DNA of 64,000 nucleotides from the NCBI RefSeq assembly GCF_018271975.1, contig NZ_JAGUCN010000008.1:62001-126000 (forward strand), in the 5' to 3' direction. The notes under the pieces were generated by a model. That model had not been told where the DNA came from and did no database searches. It saw only the letters and a list, made by a program, of their open reading frames with translations. Made by a program: the position numbers and the translations under genes. The DNA is from Carboxylicivirga mesophila. GTDB lineage: Bacteria > Bacteroidota > Bacteroidia > Bacteroidales > Marinilabiliaceae. This document shows positions 35,453-44,923 of the stretch, piece by piece. Position 1 is the stretch's first letter. Each line of letters starts with the position of its first letter.

Positions 35453-36931
35453 ATGAGAAGCCACTTAAATATTTTGACCACTACCATGATACTTGCCATG
35501 GTAATGCTAATTAACTTTACCAATACTGCTTTTGCGCAAACTGATTTGAAACAGTTTAAAAAGGTGGTTGAGGAGGATAGTACCCTCATTTATGGTTTAG
35601 CAGGATATGATAAAGCTGTGCGCAATGATATATTGGCTGTTGCCCAGCATCCAGAAGTGGTGCAGCAGATTAAAGATATGCAACAGGCCTCGCAAAACTC
35701 GTTCAGAGCATTAATAGAAGGGCTTGACAGGGATAAGCAATTTGGTATTTATGAGTTGAGTCGATATCCCGATCTGATTCAGGAATTAACAATTAATGGA
35801 AAGCCGAAAAAAAGTGATGTTGAGAATATCATAATCGCGTATCCTCAGGATATTCATGAGGCGGCATTGAAGTATGGACGTTCTCAGTATAAAATATTGG
35901 CAGCCATTGATCGCTTAAATCAGAAAAATAAAGATGATTTTGAAGCGCTAATTGGCAAATATGACAGTTCATTCCAGAAGGCTATTAAGCGACTAATTGA
36001 TACACCTGAAGTGTTGGCAACCATGGCTGATAATCTTGAATTTACCAGGTTGGCCGGAAGTGTCTATAATCAGTATCCGGCAGATATGTCAGCTAAGCTG
36101 GAAGAAATGCATAATCAGATTAAGGTGCAGAAGGCTAAAGAGCTGGAAGATTATCAACAGAAAATGGAGGAGGATGAAGAGGCTTATCAGGAAATGCTGG
36201 CAGCAGCGGAGCAATTTGCATCGGAGGAGATGAATAATAAAAGCATAACCGATCCTGTGACTCAACAGGTGGAAGTTGTAAATGTCAATCATTATTCATA
36301 CTGGTATGGATATCCATACTGGTACAGCTATCCGTATTGGCGACCATACCCATGGTATTACCATACAGGTTTTTACTACGGTTCCGGGGGGCGCATTATC
36401 TATATAGGTATGCCTTCGTATTGGTATGTTGGCTGGCATCATCGCTATTACCCTAACAGATACCCACACTTAACGTATCACTATTATCGTCATGCGCACC
36501 GTCATCTGCGTTCGTACTATAATTTTAATCGTACAGTAAATGTGAATATTAACAACAATATTTACCTCGATAGGTCAAATTTAGCGAGGATAGACAACAA
36601 TCGCTCTAAGATTATTCCAAAGCAGTGGCCTGCTGAACGACCAGCTACCCGTCCGGATGTGCGCCCTGGTGAACGCCCGGTGCAGCGGCCAGAAACAAGG
36701 CCTGCTACGCGTCCGTCTACCCGACCTACACAGCCAACACAACGCCCGTCCACCCGGCCTGCTACACAACCGGTGCAGCCATCAACTCGTCCGACTACCC
36801 GTCCGGCAAGTCCGCCGGTAAATTATAATAACTATCGTTCCAACGAAAGTTTCAGGCAGAACTGGAGTCGGCCTTCAACACCGGCTACACGCCCTGCTGC
36901 TCGTCCAGCCGGAGGTTTTAAACGGCGATGA
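35453..36931 (+). CDS. exported protein with Tyr/Trp-rich and Arg-Pro repeat regions
   Basis: A 492-residue secreted protein that I do not recognise by family. A signal peptide (MVMLINFTNTAFA) is followed by a mostly helical region (about 30-255) ending in a Glu-rich coiled coil. Next is an extremely aromatic stretch (about 275-350; words such as YWYGYPYWYSYPYW) and then about 100 residues dominated by RPATRP/RPSTRP repeats with a basic end (GGFKRR). Aromatic and RP-rich tails suggest binding to a surface or polymer. The next gene is a DUF4136 lipoprotein that also has a YGGYGPYFYGWGGWY segment, so both may act in the envelope together. Confidence 0.8.
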   Translation: MRSHLNILTTTMILAMVMLINFTNTAFAQTDLKQFKKVVEEDSTLIYGLAGYDKAVRNDILAVAQHPEVVQQIKDMQQASQNSFRALIEGLDRDKQFGIYELSRYPDLIQELTINGKPKKSDVENIIIAYPQDIHEAALKYGRSQYKILAAIDRLNQKNKDDFEALIGKYDSSFQKAIKRLIDTPEVLATMADNLEFTRLAGSVYNQYPADMSAKLEEMHNQIKVQKAKELEDYQQKMEEDEEAYQEMLAAAEQFASEEMNNKSITDPVTQQVEVVNVNHYSYWYGYPYWYSYPYWRPYPWYYHTGFYYGSGGRIIYIGMPSYWYVGWHHRYYPNRYPHLTYHYYRHAHRHLRSYYNFNRTVNVNINNNIYLDRSNLARIDNNRSKIIPKQWPAERPATRPDVRPGERPVQRPETRPATRPSTRPTQPTQRPSTRPATQPVQPSTRPTTRPASPPVNYNNYRSNESFRQNWSRPSTPATRPAARPAGGFKRR

Positions 36932-36977
36932 TTTTTAGTTTGTAATAATAGGAGTGTATAACGATAAACTGTTTGTT

Positions 36978-37496
36978 ATGAAACGGATAGTATTTTTTGC
37001 TATAAGTGTTTGGCTGTTTTCAGCTTGTTCATCAGTAAGGACAACTGCAGATTGGGATCCATCAGCAGACTTCAGAGGCTACCAATCCTTTAATTTTAGT
37101 GAGAGTTTTGAAGAAATTAAGCTCAATGATTTAGATAAACGGCGAGTTAAAAATGCTGTTCAGGCGGAGATGGAGAAGAGGGGGTATGTTTTATCAACTC
37201 AGCCAGACTTGCTTATTAATGGCTATGTTACATCAGTAGAAAAAACAGTGGTAACAAATACGCACTATGGTGGTTATGGTCCTTATTTTTATGGTTGGGG
37301 TGGCTGGTATACTTCCACCGATGTTAATAATTACCGCGAGGGAACGCTGATTGTTAGCCTGATAGATGTGAGAAAGAAGCAAATGATATGGGAAGGTCGC
37401 GCAGAAGGAATAGCGCCTCCGTCGGGTGGAGAAAAACGCACTAAGGCGATGGATGAAATGATTGAACGTTTATTCTGGAAGTACCCGATTAAATAA
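36978..37496 (+). CDS. DUF4136 lipoprotein
   Basis: Envelope lipoprotein of 172 residues. The ATG at 36978 gives a short signal with lipobox FSACSS (Cys near residue 17); the upstream ATG at 36954 would bury it. The DUF4136 pattern is clear: DWDPSADFRGYQSFNF, LDKRRVKNAVQAEMEKRGYVLSTQPDLLI, then GTLIVSLIDVRKKQMIWEGRAEG. A Tyr/Gly/Trp-rich loop sits in the middle. The function of the family is unknown. It starts 46 bp after the preceding aromatic-rich protein gene and is followed by a terminator. Confidence 0.85.
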   Translation: MKRIVFFAISVWLFSACSSVRTTADWDPSADFRGYQSFNFSESFEEIKLNDLDKRRVKNAVQAEMEKRGYVLSTQPDLLINGYVTSVEKTVVTNTHYGGYGPYFYGWGGWYTSTDVNNYREGTLIVSLIDVRKKQMIWEGRAEGIAPPSGGEKRTKAMDEMIERLFWKYPIK

Positions 37497-37516
37497 TAGT
37501 GCAGGTTAATGATAAC

Positions 37517-37546
37517 AAAGAGCGCCTCTGTTTTGAAGCGCTCTTT
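37517..37546. terminator. bidirectional terminator
   Basis: Stem AAAGAGCGC (37517-37525) with GCGCTCTTT (37538-37546), placed between the convergent DUF4136 and nspC genes. Confidence 0.75.
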
Positions 37547-37551
37547 ACTTT

Positions 37552-38694
37552 TTAGCTTAACCTGTTTTTGTAATCCTCATAGGTGAACTTCTTAACTATC
37601 TTCAGGCCTGTTGAATCATTCCAGATGGCAATATTTGGATGTGGTACCCCGTTGAACATGGTGGTTTTAACCATGGTGTAGTGAATCATATCTTCAAAGA
37701 CCAATTTATCACCGGGCTTAAGTTCCTGCTCAAATGACCAATACTCCATATAGTCACCAGCCAGGCAGCTATTACCTCCCAGTCGATAGATGTGCATCCC
37801 TTCTATAGCGCCCTGCTTACTGTTTCGTACCCGTGGCTGGTAGGGCATCTCAAGGCAATCGGGCATATGTGCTGTAAAGGAAACATCCATAATAGCTGTT
37901 TTTACGCCTTGATTCTCAACTATATCTACTACTGATGCAACTAAGTCGCCTGTTTCCCAGGCAAAAGCACTGCCTGGTTCTAATATGATGTCCAGATTCC
38001 ACTTTTCTTTAAATCGTTTGAGTAGCTCCACCAGATGTTCGGTGTCATAGCCTTTGCGGGTCATTAAATGACCGCCTCCCATATTGATCCATTTTACCTG
38101 TGGCAGGTAATTGGCGAAACGCTCTTCTACTGCTTTAAGTGTTTTTTCCAGATCGTAGGAGGTGGATTCGCAAAGGGTATGAAAATGCAGTCCTTCAATG
38201 CCTTCGGGTAACTGCGCGGGTAGCTGGCTGGCAATAACTCCCAGGCGCGATCCGGGTGCACATGGATTGTATAAGTCAGTTTCTACATCGCTGAACTGTG
38301 GGTTAATACGAATGCCGGCTGATATTTTATCGGGGTATTGTTTGATATCCTCCTTAAAAAGCTCAAACTGCGACAGGGAGTTGAATGTAATATGACTGCT
38401 GTAGCGCATCAGGGTTTCAAAATCATCTTTTTTATAGGCAGGCGAATAGGTATGTGCTTTGGCTCCCATTTCTTCGTAGGCCAGTTGAGCTTCGTGTATT
38501 GAGCTGGCGGTAGCCTTAGGAATGTATTCTGTCACAATTGGGAAGGCGCTCCACATTGAAAAGGCTTTGAAGGCCAAGATGATTTCAATGCCGGCTTTCT
38601 CCTTCACCGATTTTATGAGTTTTAGATTATTGCGAAGCAACTGTTCATCCAGCACATAGCTAGGGGTTGGAACTTTGGTATAGTCAATTGCCAT
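37552..38694 (-). CDS. nspC: carboxynorspermidine decarboxylase
   Basis: PLP-dependent fold III decarboxylase, 380 residues, the last step of the carboxy(nor)spermidine route to spermidine or norspermidine. The N-terminal barrel has the PLP lysine in ILAFKAFSMWS, GIRINPQFSD and the phosphate-binding HLMTRKGYD region. The C-terminal beta domain carries the GNSCLAGDYMEYW motif with the active-site Cys and DKLVFEDMIHYTMVK. The partner enzyme, carboxynorspermidine dehydrogenase, is encoded at 41088-42281 on the same strand with asnB between them. Whether the product is spermidine or norspermidine depends on the diamine, which cannot be read here. Confidence 0.93.
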   Translation of the reverse strand: MAIDYTKVPTPSYVLDEQLLRNNLKLIKSVKEKAGIEIILAFKAFSMWSAFPIVTEYIPKATASSIHEAQLAYEEMGAKAHTYSPAYKKDDFETLMRYSSHITFNSLSQFELFKEDIKQYPDKISAGIRINPQFSDVETDLYNPCAPGSRLGVIASQLPAQLPEGIEGLHFHTLCESTSYDLEKTLKAVEERFANYLPQVKWINMGGGHLMTRKGYDTEHLVELLKRFKEKWNLDIILEPGSAFAWETGDLVASVVDIVENQGVKTAIMDVSFTAHMPDCLEMPYQPRVRNSKQGAIEGMHIYRLGGNSCLAGDYMEYWSFEQELKPGDKLVFEDMIHYTMVKTTMFNGVPHPNIAIWNDSTGLKIVKKFTYEDYKNRLS

Positions 38695-38882
38695 TGATTT
38701 ATCTTTTTGCTGTAAAAGTAATGAATCTGCAGCTGATATACTACAAAGGCCGAAACCCTATTGGGCTCCGACCTTATGCAGACTTTTGTTTTTATGGCTA
38801 ATGATATAATGTTTCTAGTTACCGGCAGTCAGCGATTCTCATGGCGCCGATTTTCACTCAACTTCCGTCTTCTGCCTTGTAT

Positions 38883-40469
38883 TTATTCGCCACTCTTACC
38901 GTAGTTGGGCAATACGCGAGCACTTGGATCGTTCACGTCACAGTTTTCCCATTCCTTGTTAGGCATCCAGAAGTCTTTTACTGATTGACTTCGGCCAGGG
39001 AAGTGTTCTTCAAACAGCTCGCGGTACATCATTGATTCTTTAGAGATAGGAGTGGCATGTGTATACTTCGCTTTTCTAGCCTCAAATTCTTCATCGCTGT
39101 ACATGTCTTCGGCATAGGCCTTCAGATAATCTACCACACTGTGTCCAACGGCATCAGAGAATGCTGCTTTCTCGCGGTACAGAATATCCTTTGGCAGGTA
39201 GTCGCCTTCAAAAGCTTTACGCAGCAGGTACTTGCCAATGCCGGTAAAGTTCATTTTCTTCTCAGGACGAATGCTCATCACATACTCAACAAAGTCGAGG
39301 TCACCAAAAGGCACACGAGCTTCCAATCCGTTGCATGAGATACTTCTGTCAGCACGGAGTACATCGTACATGTAAATCTCTTTCAGGCGCTTCTCGGCCT
39401 CTTTCTGGAAGGCTGCTGGCGATGGTGCAAAATCAGTGTATTTGTACCCGAATATCTCATCGCTTATTTCTCCTGTCATCAGTACCTTAATGTCAGTATT
39501 CTCTGCCACGTATTTACAAACCATGTACATACCCATTGAGGCTCTGATGGTGGTTATATCGTAGGTTTCGATACAATAAATTAAGTGACTCAGAGAATCA
39601 AAAATATCCTGTTTCTTAAACAGTACCTCAGTGTGATCGGCACCCAGGTAATCTGCTACAATACGTGCATATTTTGTGTCAATCGGGTCGTCTTCAATGC
39701 CCACGGCAAAGGTTCTGATGGGTTTGTCGAGCATGCGTGCACCAACTGCACATGCCAGGCTCGAATCGAGGCCGCCGCTTAGCAGGAAACCTACGGGCAC
39801 ATCGGCGTGTAAACGCTTCTCAATACCTTTGGTCAGGTAGTGGTTGATGTGCATAAATATCTCATCCTGCTCATGGTCAACGAATTTTTCGACTTTCGAA
39901 ATGTCGCGGTATTGCTTGATGGTTTCACCATCATAATAATGTCCCGGAGGAAATGGTTTCACTTCTGCACAAAGTTCATGCAGGGTTTTCATTTCACTGG
40001 CAAATAGGATATCACCTTCTTTGGAGTAACCATAGAATAGTGGACGGATACCGATTGGATCGCGTGCTGCAAAATATTTTTTAGCTACAGAGTCGTAGAT
40101 CACAAACACAAACTCGGCATCCAGTGCTTTGGCTGTTTCTTCAATGCCTTTCTCTAAAAATAAAGGAATGATGACTTCGCAGTCGCTGCTCGACTTAAAC
40201 TCAAATGACTCCTCGTAATTAGTTCTAAGCGCATTGTAATTGTATACTTCTCCATTACATACCAAATTTATGTGCTTATAAACTAAGGGCTGATTACCAT
40301 TTGCAGACACGTCCATAATACTTAGGCGGTGGAACCCCATCCATCCTTCGTCATCAAAATCTCTTGTTATTGAGTTATCCGGACCTCTGTATTGGATCTT
40401 CTTAAACTCGCGGGCAAACTTTAGTTTGTCCATTTTGTCGCTTCCTGTATAAACTGCAAATCCACACAT
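38883..40469 (-). CDS. asnB: asparagine synthase, glutamine-hydrolysing
   Basis: AsnB-type asparagine synthetase, 528 residues. The N-terminal glutaminase begins MCGFAVY with the nucleophile Cys2, followed by KIQYRGPD, HRLSIMD and LVCNGEVYNY. The synthetase domain has the PP-loop LLSGGLDSSL and MTGEISDEIFGYK. It converts aspartate, glutamine and ATP to asparagine. A clear promoter lies at 40520-40550, so it is transcribed independently of the upstream dehydrogenase gene. The 188 bp before nspC hold no clear signal, so read-through into nspC is possible. Confidence 0.95.
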   Translation of the reverse strand: MCGFAVYTGSDKMDKLKFAREFKKIQYRGPDNSITRDFDDEGWMGFHRLSIMDVSANGNQPLVYKHINLVCNGEVYNYNALRTNYEESFEFKSSSDCEVIIPLFLEKGIEETAKALDAEFVFVIYDSVAKKYFAARDPIGIRPLFYGYSKEGDILFASEMKTLHELCAEVKPFPPGHYYDGETIKQYRDISKVEKFVDHEQDEIFMHINHYLTKGIEKRLHADVPVGFLLSGGLDSSLACAVGARMLDKPIRTFAVGIEDDPIDTKYARIVADYLGADHTEVLFKKQDIFDSLSHLIYCIETYDITTIRASMGMYMVCKYVAENTDIKVLMTGEISDEIFGYKYTDFAPSPAAFQKEAEKRLKEIYMYDVLRADRSISCNGLEARVPFGDLDFVEYVMSIRPEKKMNFTGIGKYLLRKAFEGDYLPKDILYREKAAFSDAVGHSVVDYLKAYAEDMYSDEEFEARKAKYTHATPISKESMMYRELFEEHFPGRSQSVKDFWMPNKEWENCDVNDPSARVLPNYGKSGE

Positions 40470-40519
40470 GACATTTAATTTTTTAATTTGTAATGGAGTA
40501 ATTGTTTTTATTTCTGATT

Positions 40520-40550
40520 CAAAAGTAATGAATCATTATTTAAAAACAAG
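40520..40550 (-). promoter_or_regulatory. promoter of asnB
   Basis: Minus-strand CTTG (40547-40550), 19-nt spacer and TACTTTTG (40520-40527), leaving a ~45 nt leader before the ATG. Confidence 0.6.
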
Positions 40551-41044
40551 AAAAACTTACAAAAAATAAGTAAAAATCATTTGGAAGTGTCATATTGATA
40601 CTTTGCGCATATGTGAGGATGTCCTGAAAAAAAAACATCGAATCAAGTTCGTAAAGCTCTTAAAAACATAGCTTGTAAGTGGGAATTGTGATTTTTTAAG
40701 ACGAAAACAAGATGAAATTGGGGGTTGTCATTAACTAATTGAAAAAATAATAAATAGTTGCAAAAAGTAAATGAGAAATATTAAATAGTAATATATGGGG
40801 TTGATTAAGTATTAATATATCGCTCTGTGGCGTTTGTGAAGTTATTGCGTCTTAATCTGGTATTGACCACACCTTTCTTAAAATTCAAATTATTCAATGC
40901 GGGGATGCAATGTCCTGCTGCAAAGTTGCAGCAATGGCGCAGACAATTGTGCAGGTATGTTGCTGCAGGCTTGCAGGAATATTGGTGACCCTTTTGCTAA
41001 TTAAAGTGATGATGCCTGGCAGGTGGCTGAGGATTGCATAAAAA
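40551..41044. other. gene-free AT-rich region
   Basis: About 490 bp without a supported gene. It has only a small hairpin, TGCTGCA (40916-40922) with TGCAGCA (40927-40933), and related GCTGCA/TGCAGG words up to 40976. No promoter or RNA gene was identified in it. Confidence 0.4.
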
Positions 41045-41066
41045 AAGCTGCCACAGGTGACAGCTT
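41045..41066 (-). terminator. terminator of the carboxynorspermidine dehydrogenase gene
   Basis: Stem AAGCTGCCAC (41045-41054) with GTGACAGCTT (41057-41066), 9 of 10 pairs, followed by a T-run on the minus strand. Confidence 0.7.
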
Positions 41067-41087
41067 CTATTATTATTTTAGACTGGA

Positions 41088-42281
41088 TTACAATTCAATA
41101 TCCACATCGTGTTGCTCAACCCAAGGTAAGCCCAGCTTGTTGAGTTGCTCCATAAACGGATCCGGATTAAACTCTTCAACATTAAATACACCTGGTTTTC
41201 TCCATAGTCCCTGCAGGTACATCATGGCACCAATAGTGGCCGGTACACCTGTGGTGTAGCTCACACCCTGTGCGCCTGTTTCGTTATAGGCATCCTGGTG
41301 CTTGCAATTGTTATAGACGTAGTAGGTCTTTTCCTTACCATCTTTTAAACCACGTATACGACAGCCAATCGATGTTTCGCCGGTATAGTTTTCACCCAAA
41401 TCACCCGGATCAGGTAATACCGCTTTCAGGAACTGAATCGGTACAATCTCTTTTCCTTCGTACATGATAGGCTCAATACCAGCCATGCCAATGTTTTGGA
41501 TAACGCGCAGGTGTGTTAAATACTCCTGCCCAAAGGTCATCCAGAAACGGGCACGTTTCAGACTTGGGAAATTCTTGGTCAGTGACTCCAGTTCTTCATG
41601 GTAAATAACGTATGATTCGCGTTCGCCAATATTCGGATAGTTTAATGGCCTATGAATTTCGTGTGGTTCAGTCTCCACCCACTGGCCATTCTCCCAATAC
41701 TTCCCTTTTTGAGTGACTTCGCGAATGTTGATTTCCGGATTGAAATTGGTGGCAAAAGCCTTACCATGATCGCCGCCATTACAGTCAACAATATCCAAAT
41801 ATTGAATCTCATCAAAGTGGTGCTTGGCTGCATGCGCCGTAAAAATACTGGTAACGCCCGGGTCAAATCCACACCCCAGAATAGCAGTGATGCCCGCCTC
41901 TTTGAAGCGGTCCTGGTAGGCCCATTGCCATTTGTATTCAAATTTAGCCTCATCAATAGGTTCGTAGTTGGCCGTATCTAAATAAGCTGTTTTTGTTTCT
42001 AAACAGGCATCCATTATAGTCAGATCCTGATAGGGTAATGCCACATTAACCACAATGTCAGGCTGAAATGAATTAATTAACTCTACCAATTCAGGTACAT
42101 TATCTGCATCTACCTGAGCGGTTTGAATGCGATCCTTACCAATGCGCTCTGCTATTGCATCGCATTTACTTTTGGTACGGCTGGCCAGCATTATTTCAGA
42201 AAATACATCTGGCAATGATGCCATTTTGTGAGCTACAACGGTGCCAACACCACCTGCTCCAATAATTAAAACTTTACCCAT
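41088..42281 (-). CDS. carboxynorspermidine dehydrogenase (saccharopine dehydrogenase family)
   Basis: NADPH-dependent reductase, 397 residues, joining aspartate semialdehyde with a diamine to form carboxy(nor)spermidine. The Rossmann motif is at the N-terminus (VLIIGAGGVGTVVAHKMA) and the family segment AILGCGFDPGVTSIFTAHAAKHHFDEI is well conserved with known CANSDH proteins. The C-terminal TGVPATIGAMMYLQG also fits. Lysine-pathway saccharopine dehydrogenases are the main alternative, but nspC nearby makes the polyamine role much more likely. A terminator follows, separating it from asnB. Confidence 0.9.
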   Translation of the reverse strand: MGKVLIIGAGGVGTVVAHKMASLPDVFSEIMLASRTKSKCDAIAERIGKDRIQTAQVDADNVPELVELINSFQPDIVVNVALPYQDLTIMDACLETKTAYLDTANYEPIDEAKFEYKWQWAYQDRFKEAGITAILGCGFDPGVTSIFTAHAAKHHFDEIQYLDIVDCNGGDHGKAFATNFNPEINIREVTQKGKYWENGQWVETEPHEIHRPLNYPNIGERESYVIYHEELESLTKNFPSLKRARFWMTFGQEYLTHLRVIQNIGMAGIEPIMYEGKEIVPIQFLKAVLPDPGDLGENYTGETSIGCRIRGLKDGKEKTYYVYNNCKHQDAYNETGAQGVSYTTGVPATIGAMMYLQGLWRKPGVFNVEEFNPDPFMEQLNKLGLPWVEQHDVDIEL

Positions 42282-42588
42282 TTGATAAGTTGTAATAAAA
42301 AACCTAATGTTTCGTTTTTACTAATGCATTTAACTCTGCCTCGTCATTGAGGTCATCATTGCAAATTGACAAAAAAAAAGGATAACTGGCAATACTCCTA
42401 TCATCTTTGTTATTGATTATTTTTTTGTGTCTAAAATCGTTATTTAATCATTTATTGATTAGACCAATAGGTCTGTTTGTGATTTAATTTCCAAAGTTAA
42501 TTGATTATTAAAATGTTGAAAATTAGCAATTGAAGCTGTGAAGTTTCTGCTTAAATTACTAATTTTCGGGCCTAAACCTGAATTGTAT

Positions 42589-43644
42589 ATGTTAATAATT
42601 AGGCATTCTGTTGTTTTTGTTGTCCTTCTGGTGCTTCTTTCTGGTTGTAACACCGGGAAGCGCGTTGATGGAACCCATGACCAGCAAGCCGTCATTGGAT
42701 TTTATAATCTGGAGAATTTGTTTGACACCATTGACGCACCTGGGGTTAATGATGAGGAATTTACTCCGCAGTGTGTTAAACAATGGACATCAGCTCGCTA
42801 TGCAGCCAAGTTGAATAATATGGCAGAAGTAATAGCCAGTTTGGGTGATACCATTGGAAAGGGCGGTCCGGCTATTATGGGGCTGTGTGAGGTGGAAAAT
42901 ATTAATGTAGTCAATGATCTCATTGCGAATAAACACCTTGCAGATTTGGGCTATCAGGTGGTTCATCAGGATTCGCCTGATAAGAGAGGTATTGATGTGG
43001 CTCTGCTTTATCGACCTGATTTTTTTCAGTTAGATCAGGTGACTGCACTACCGCTTTATATTTATGATCAGGAAGACGGTGAGCGCATTTATACGCGCGA
43101 TCAGCTCTTGGTGTCAGGCTTGCTTTTGGGTGAAAAGGTGCACGTGGTTGTTAATCACTGGCCTTCGCGTTACGGAGGTGAGGAGCGTAGTCGACCTTCG
43201 CGCAGAGTAGCGGCAGAACTAAGCCGGGCTATTGTTGATTCGTTACAAGCCATTGATAATGCAGCTAAGGTAATTTTGATGGGCGACTTGAATGATGATC
43301 CGGATAATATTAGTGTTAAGGAAGTGTTGAAAGCCATTAAGGCAGCTGAGTTGAATGAAGCAAAAGATTTATATAATCCCTATGCCGACATGCATGTTGA
43401 AGGAGTGGGAACGCTTTGTTACCGTGGCTTTTGGAATATGTTTGATCAGATTGTACTTACGCAGAGCCTGATGGATACTGAAAATGGATTAAGTTTTGAG
43501 AAAGCATACATTTATAATCATGATCGCCTGAAGGTGGCAGATGGTAAGTATAAAGGCTACCCATACCGCACTTATGTAGGTAAACGCTATGATGGTGGTT
43601 ATAGCGATCATTTCCCGGTTTATATCGTACTTAATAAGTATTAG
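42589..43644 (+). CDS. EEP-family hydrolase lipoprotein
   Basis: Endonuclease/exonuclease/phosphatase-fold lipoprotein of 351 residues. The ATG at 42589 gives a lipoprotein signal ending LLSGC; the upstream GTG at 42538 precedes the likely promoter box. EEP marks: GFYNLENLFDT at the N-terminus, GLCEVEN with metal Glu, VNHWPSRYGG, LMGDLNDDP, and the C-terminal SDHFPVYIVL. The VNHWPSR and NLENLFDT words place it with secreted extracellular nuclease-like EEP proteins rather than with the other two EEP proteins in this window. Natural substrate unknown. Confidence 0.85.
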   Translation: MLIIRHSVVFVVLLVLLSGCNTGKRVDGTHDQQAVIGFYNLENLFDTIDAPGVNDEEFTPQCVKQWTSARYAAKLNNMAEVIASLGDTIGKGGPAIMGLCEVENINVVNDLIANKHLADLGYQVVHQDSPDKRGIDVALLYRPDFFQLDQVTALPLYIYDQEDGERIYTRDQLLVSGLLLGEKVHVVVNHWPSRYGGEERSRPSRRVAAELSRAIVDSLQAIDNAAKVILMGDLNDDPDNISVKEVLKAIKAAELNEAKDLYNPYADMHVEGVGTLCYRGFWNMFDQIVLTQSLMDTENGLSFEKAYIYNHDRLKVADGKYKGYPYRTYVGKRYDGGYSDHFPVYIVLNKY

Positions 43645-43662
43645 TTTATACCTTTAGTTATG

Positions 43663-43699
43663 AAAAAGGTCGGTGAGCTAACGTGCTGCCGGCCTTTTT
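43663..43699. terminator. bidirectional terminator
   Basis: Stem AAAAAGGTCGG (43663-43673) with CCGGCCTTTTT (43689-43699). It overlaps the nadD stop and ends the convergent EEP gene. Confidence 0.7.
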
Positions 43700-44286
43700 T
43701 AGTTTTTATCATCAAGGTATAACCCTTTGCTTTGGATATACTCAAACACCTTAGCGGGTAAAAAGAATGGGGTTTGCTTACCTTCTTTTATCCACTGTCG
43801 AATATCTGATGACGCAATCTCAATGAGTGGGGCAGCTGTTATTTTGCAGTTGTCAGGAAGTGTGTGACTATTCAGGTTGGTACCAAGGCGTGGATATACA
43901 TATATACGGTACCTGGCTATTATTTCCTCAGCCGATTTCCAATGCTCAAAGCGTGCAATGTTGTCGGCGCCCATGATGATACTAAAACAACAATTCGCAT
44001 ATTTCTTTTCCAGAGCCTTAAGCGTGTCAATAGTGTAAGATGGTATTGGTAAACTTAACTCAATATCTTCAGCCTGGTACTTTGGCTCTTTTTGGGTGGC
44101 AATGCGCACCATCTCCAATCTTTGTTCGGCACTTAACAGCTCATCAGCATTTTTAAAAGGATTTTGCGGGCTCACCACAAACCAGATCTCTTCTATGTTT
44201 TCAAATTCAAGCATGTAATTGGCCAGCGCCAAATGGCCTATGTGAATGGGATTGAATGAACCAAAGAAGAGACCTACTTGCTTCAT
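43699..44286 (-). CDS. nadD: nicotinate-nucleotide adenylyltransferase
   Basis: NAD biosynthesis enzyme (195 residues) that adenylates nicotinate mononucleotide. It has the nucleotidyltransferase motif GLFFGSFNPIHIGHLALA, the SIIMGADN segment and the C-terminal IASSDIRQWIKEGK (ISSTxIR-type motif). It starts 3 bp after the gmk stop, in the order yicC-gmk-nadD that is common in Bacteroidota. Cytoplasmic and intact. Confidence 0.95.
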   Translation of the reverse strand: MKQVGLFFGSFNPIHIGHLALANYMLEFENIEEIWFVVSPQNPFKNADELLSAEQRLEMVRIATQKEPKYQAEDIELSLPIPSYTIDTLKALEKKYANCCFSIIMGADNIARFEHWKSAEEIIARYRIYVYPRLGTNLNSHTLPDNCKITAAPLIEIASSDIRQWIKEGKQTPFFLPAKVFEYIQSKGLYLDDKN

Positions 44287-44289
44287 GAA

Positions 44290-44862
44290 CTATTTTTTTA
44301 GAAAGTCATTTAGTGCTGCTTCTGTTGCTTGTAAGGCTTGCTCAAGGTTATCATTAACAATGACTTTATCAAAATCAGGTGCAAAGGCAAGTTCCTTTTC
44401 AGCTTTGGCTATTCGCATAGCTATCTTTTCAGCAGAGTCAGTACCTCTGTTCAGTAGCCGGTTGCGCAGCTCCTCAACCGAAGGGGGCTGAATAAACAGG
44501 CTCAGCGCCTTGTCGCCATACATCTTTTTGATATTAACACCACCAACTACATCTACATCAAAAACAATGTTGTGGCCTTTGGAACAGATGCGCTCTACTT
44601 CACTTTTGAGCGTACCATAAAAGGTGTTTTCATACACCTCTTCCCACTCCAGGAAATCATCCTGATTAATGCGTTTTTTAAACTCTTCAGGCGACAAAAA
44701 GTAATATTCCACGCCGTGCTTTTCATTGCCACGTGGAGCGCGGCTGGTGGCTGAAATAGAGAATTCCAGATCAAATCCTTTATTCAGAAGTGCCTGTACA
44801 ATAGTGCTTTTGCCAGCACCCGACGGGGCTGAAAATATGATGAGCTTACCTTCTTTATTCAT
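44290..44862 (-). CDS. gmk: guanylate kinase
   Basis: GMP kinase of 190 residues. Walker A is at the start (SAPSGAGKST), followed by the GMP-binding segment SISATSRAPRGNEKHGVEYYFLS, FLEWEEVYENTFYGT, FDVDVVGG and LFIQPPS. The ATG at 44862 gives the usual short N-terminus (MNKEGKLIIFSAPSG); an upstream ATG at 44898 would add twelve residues and nearly reach yicC. Middle gene of the yicC-gmk-nadD operon. Confidence 0.95.
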   Translation of the reverse strand: MNKEGKLIIFSAPSGAGKSTIVQALLNKGFDLEFSISATSRAPRGNEKHGVEYYFLSPEEFKKRINQDDFLEWEEVYENTFYGTLKSEVERICSKGHNIVFDVDVVGGVNIKKMYGDKALSLFIQPPSVEELRNRLLNRGTDSAEKIAMRIAKAEKELAFAPDFDKVIVNDNLEQALQATEAALNDFLKK

Positions 44863-44923
44863 TTTGTTGACAGTGGTGTGATAACAAAAGTCTTTCATTA
44901 AAATGGGGAGAATGTGCTTATAA

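Noticed and set aside
36562-36753. Long open frames on the minus strand opposite the RP-repeat region
   Set aside because: They are the mirror of GC-rich RPATRP codons and lack any start context or family resemblance; the plus-strand protein explains them.
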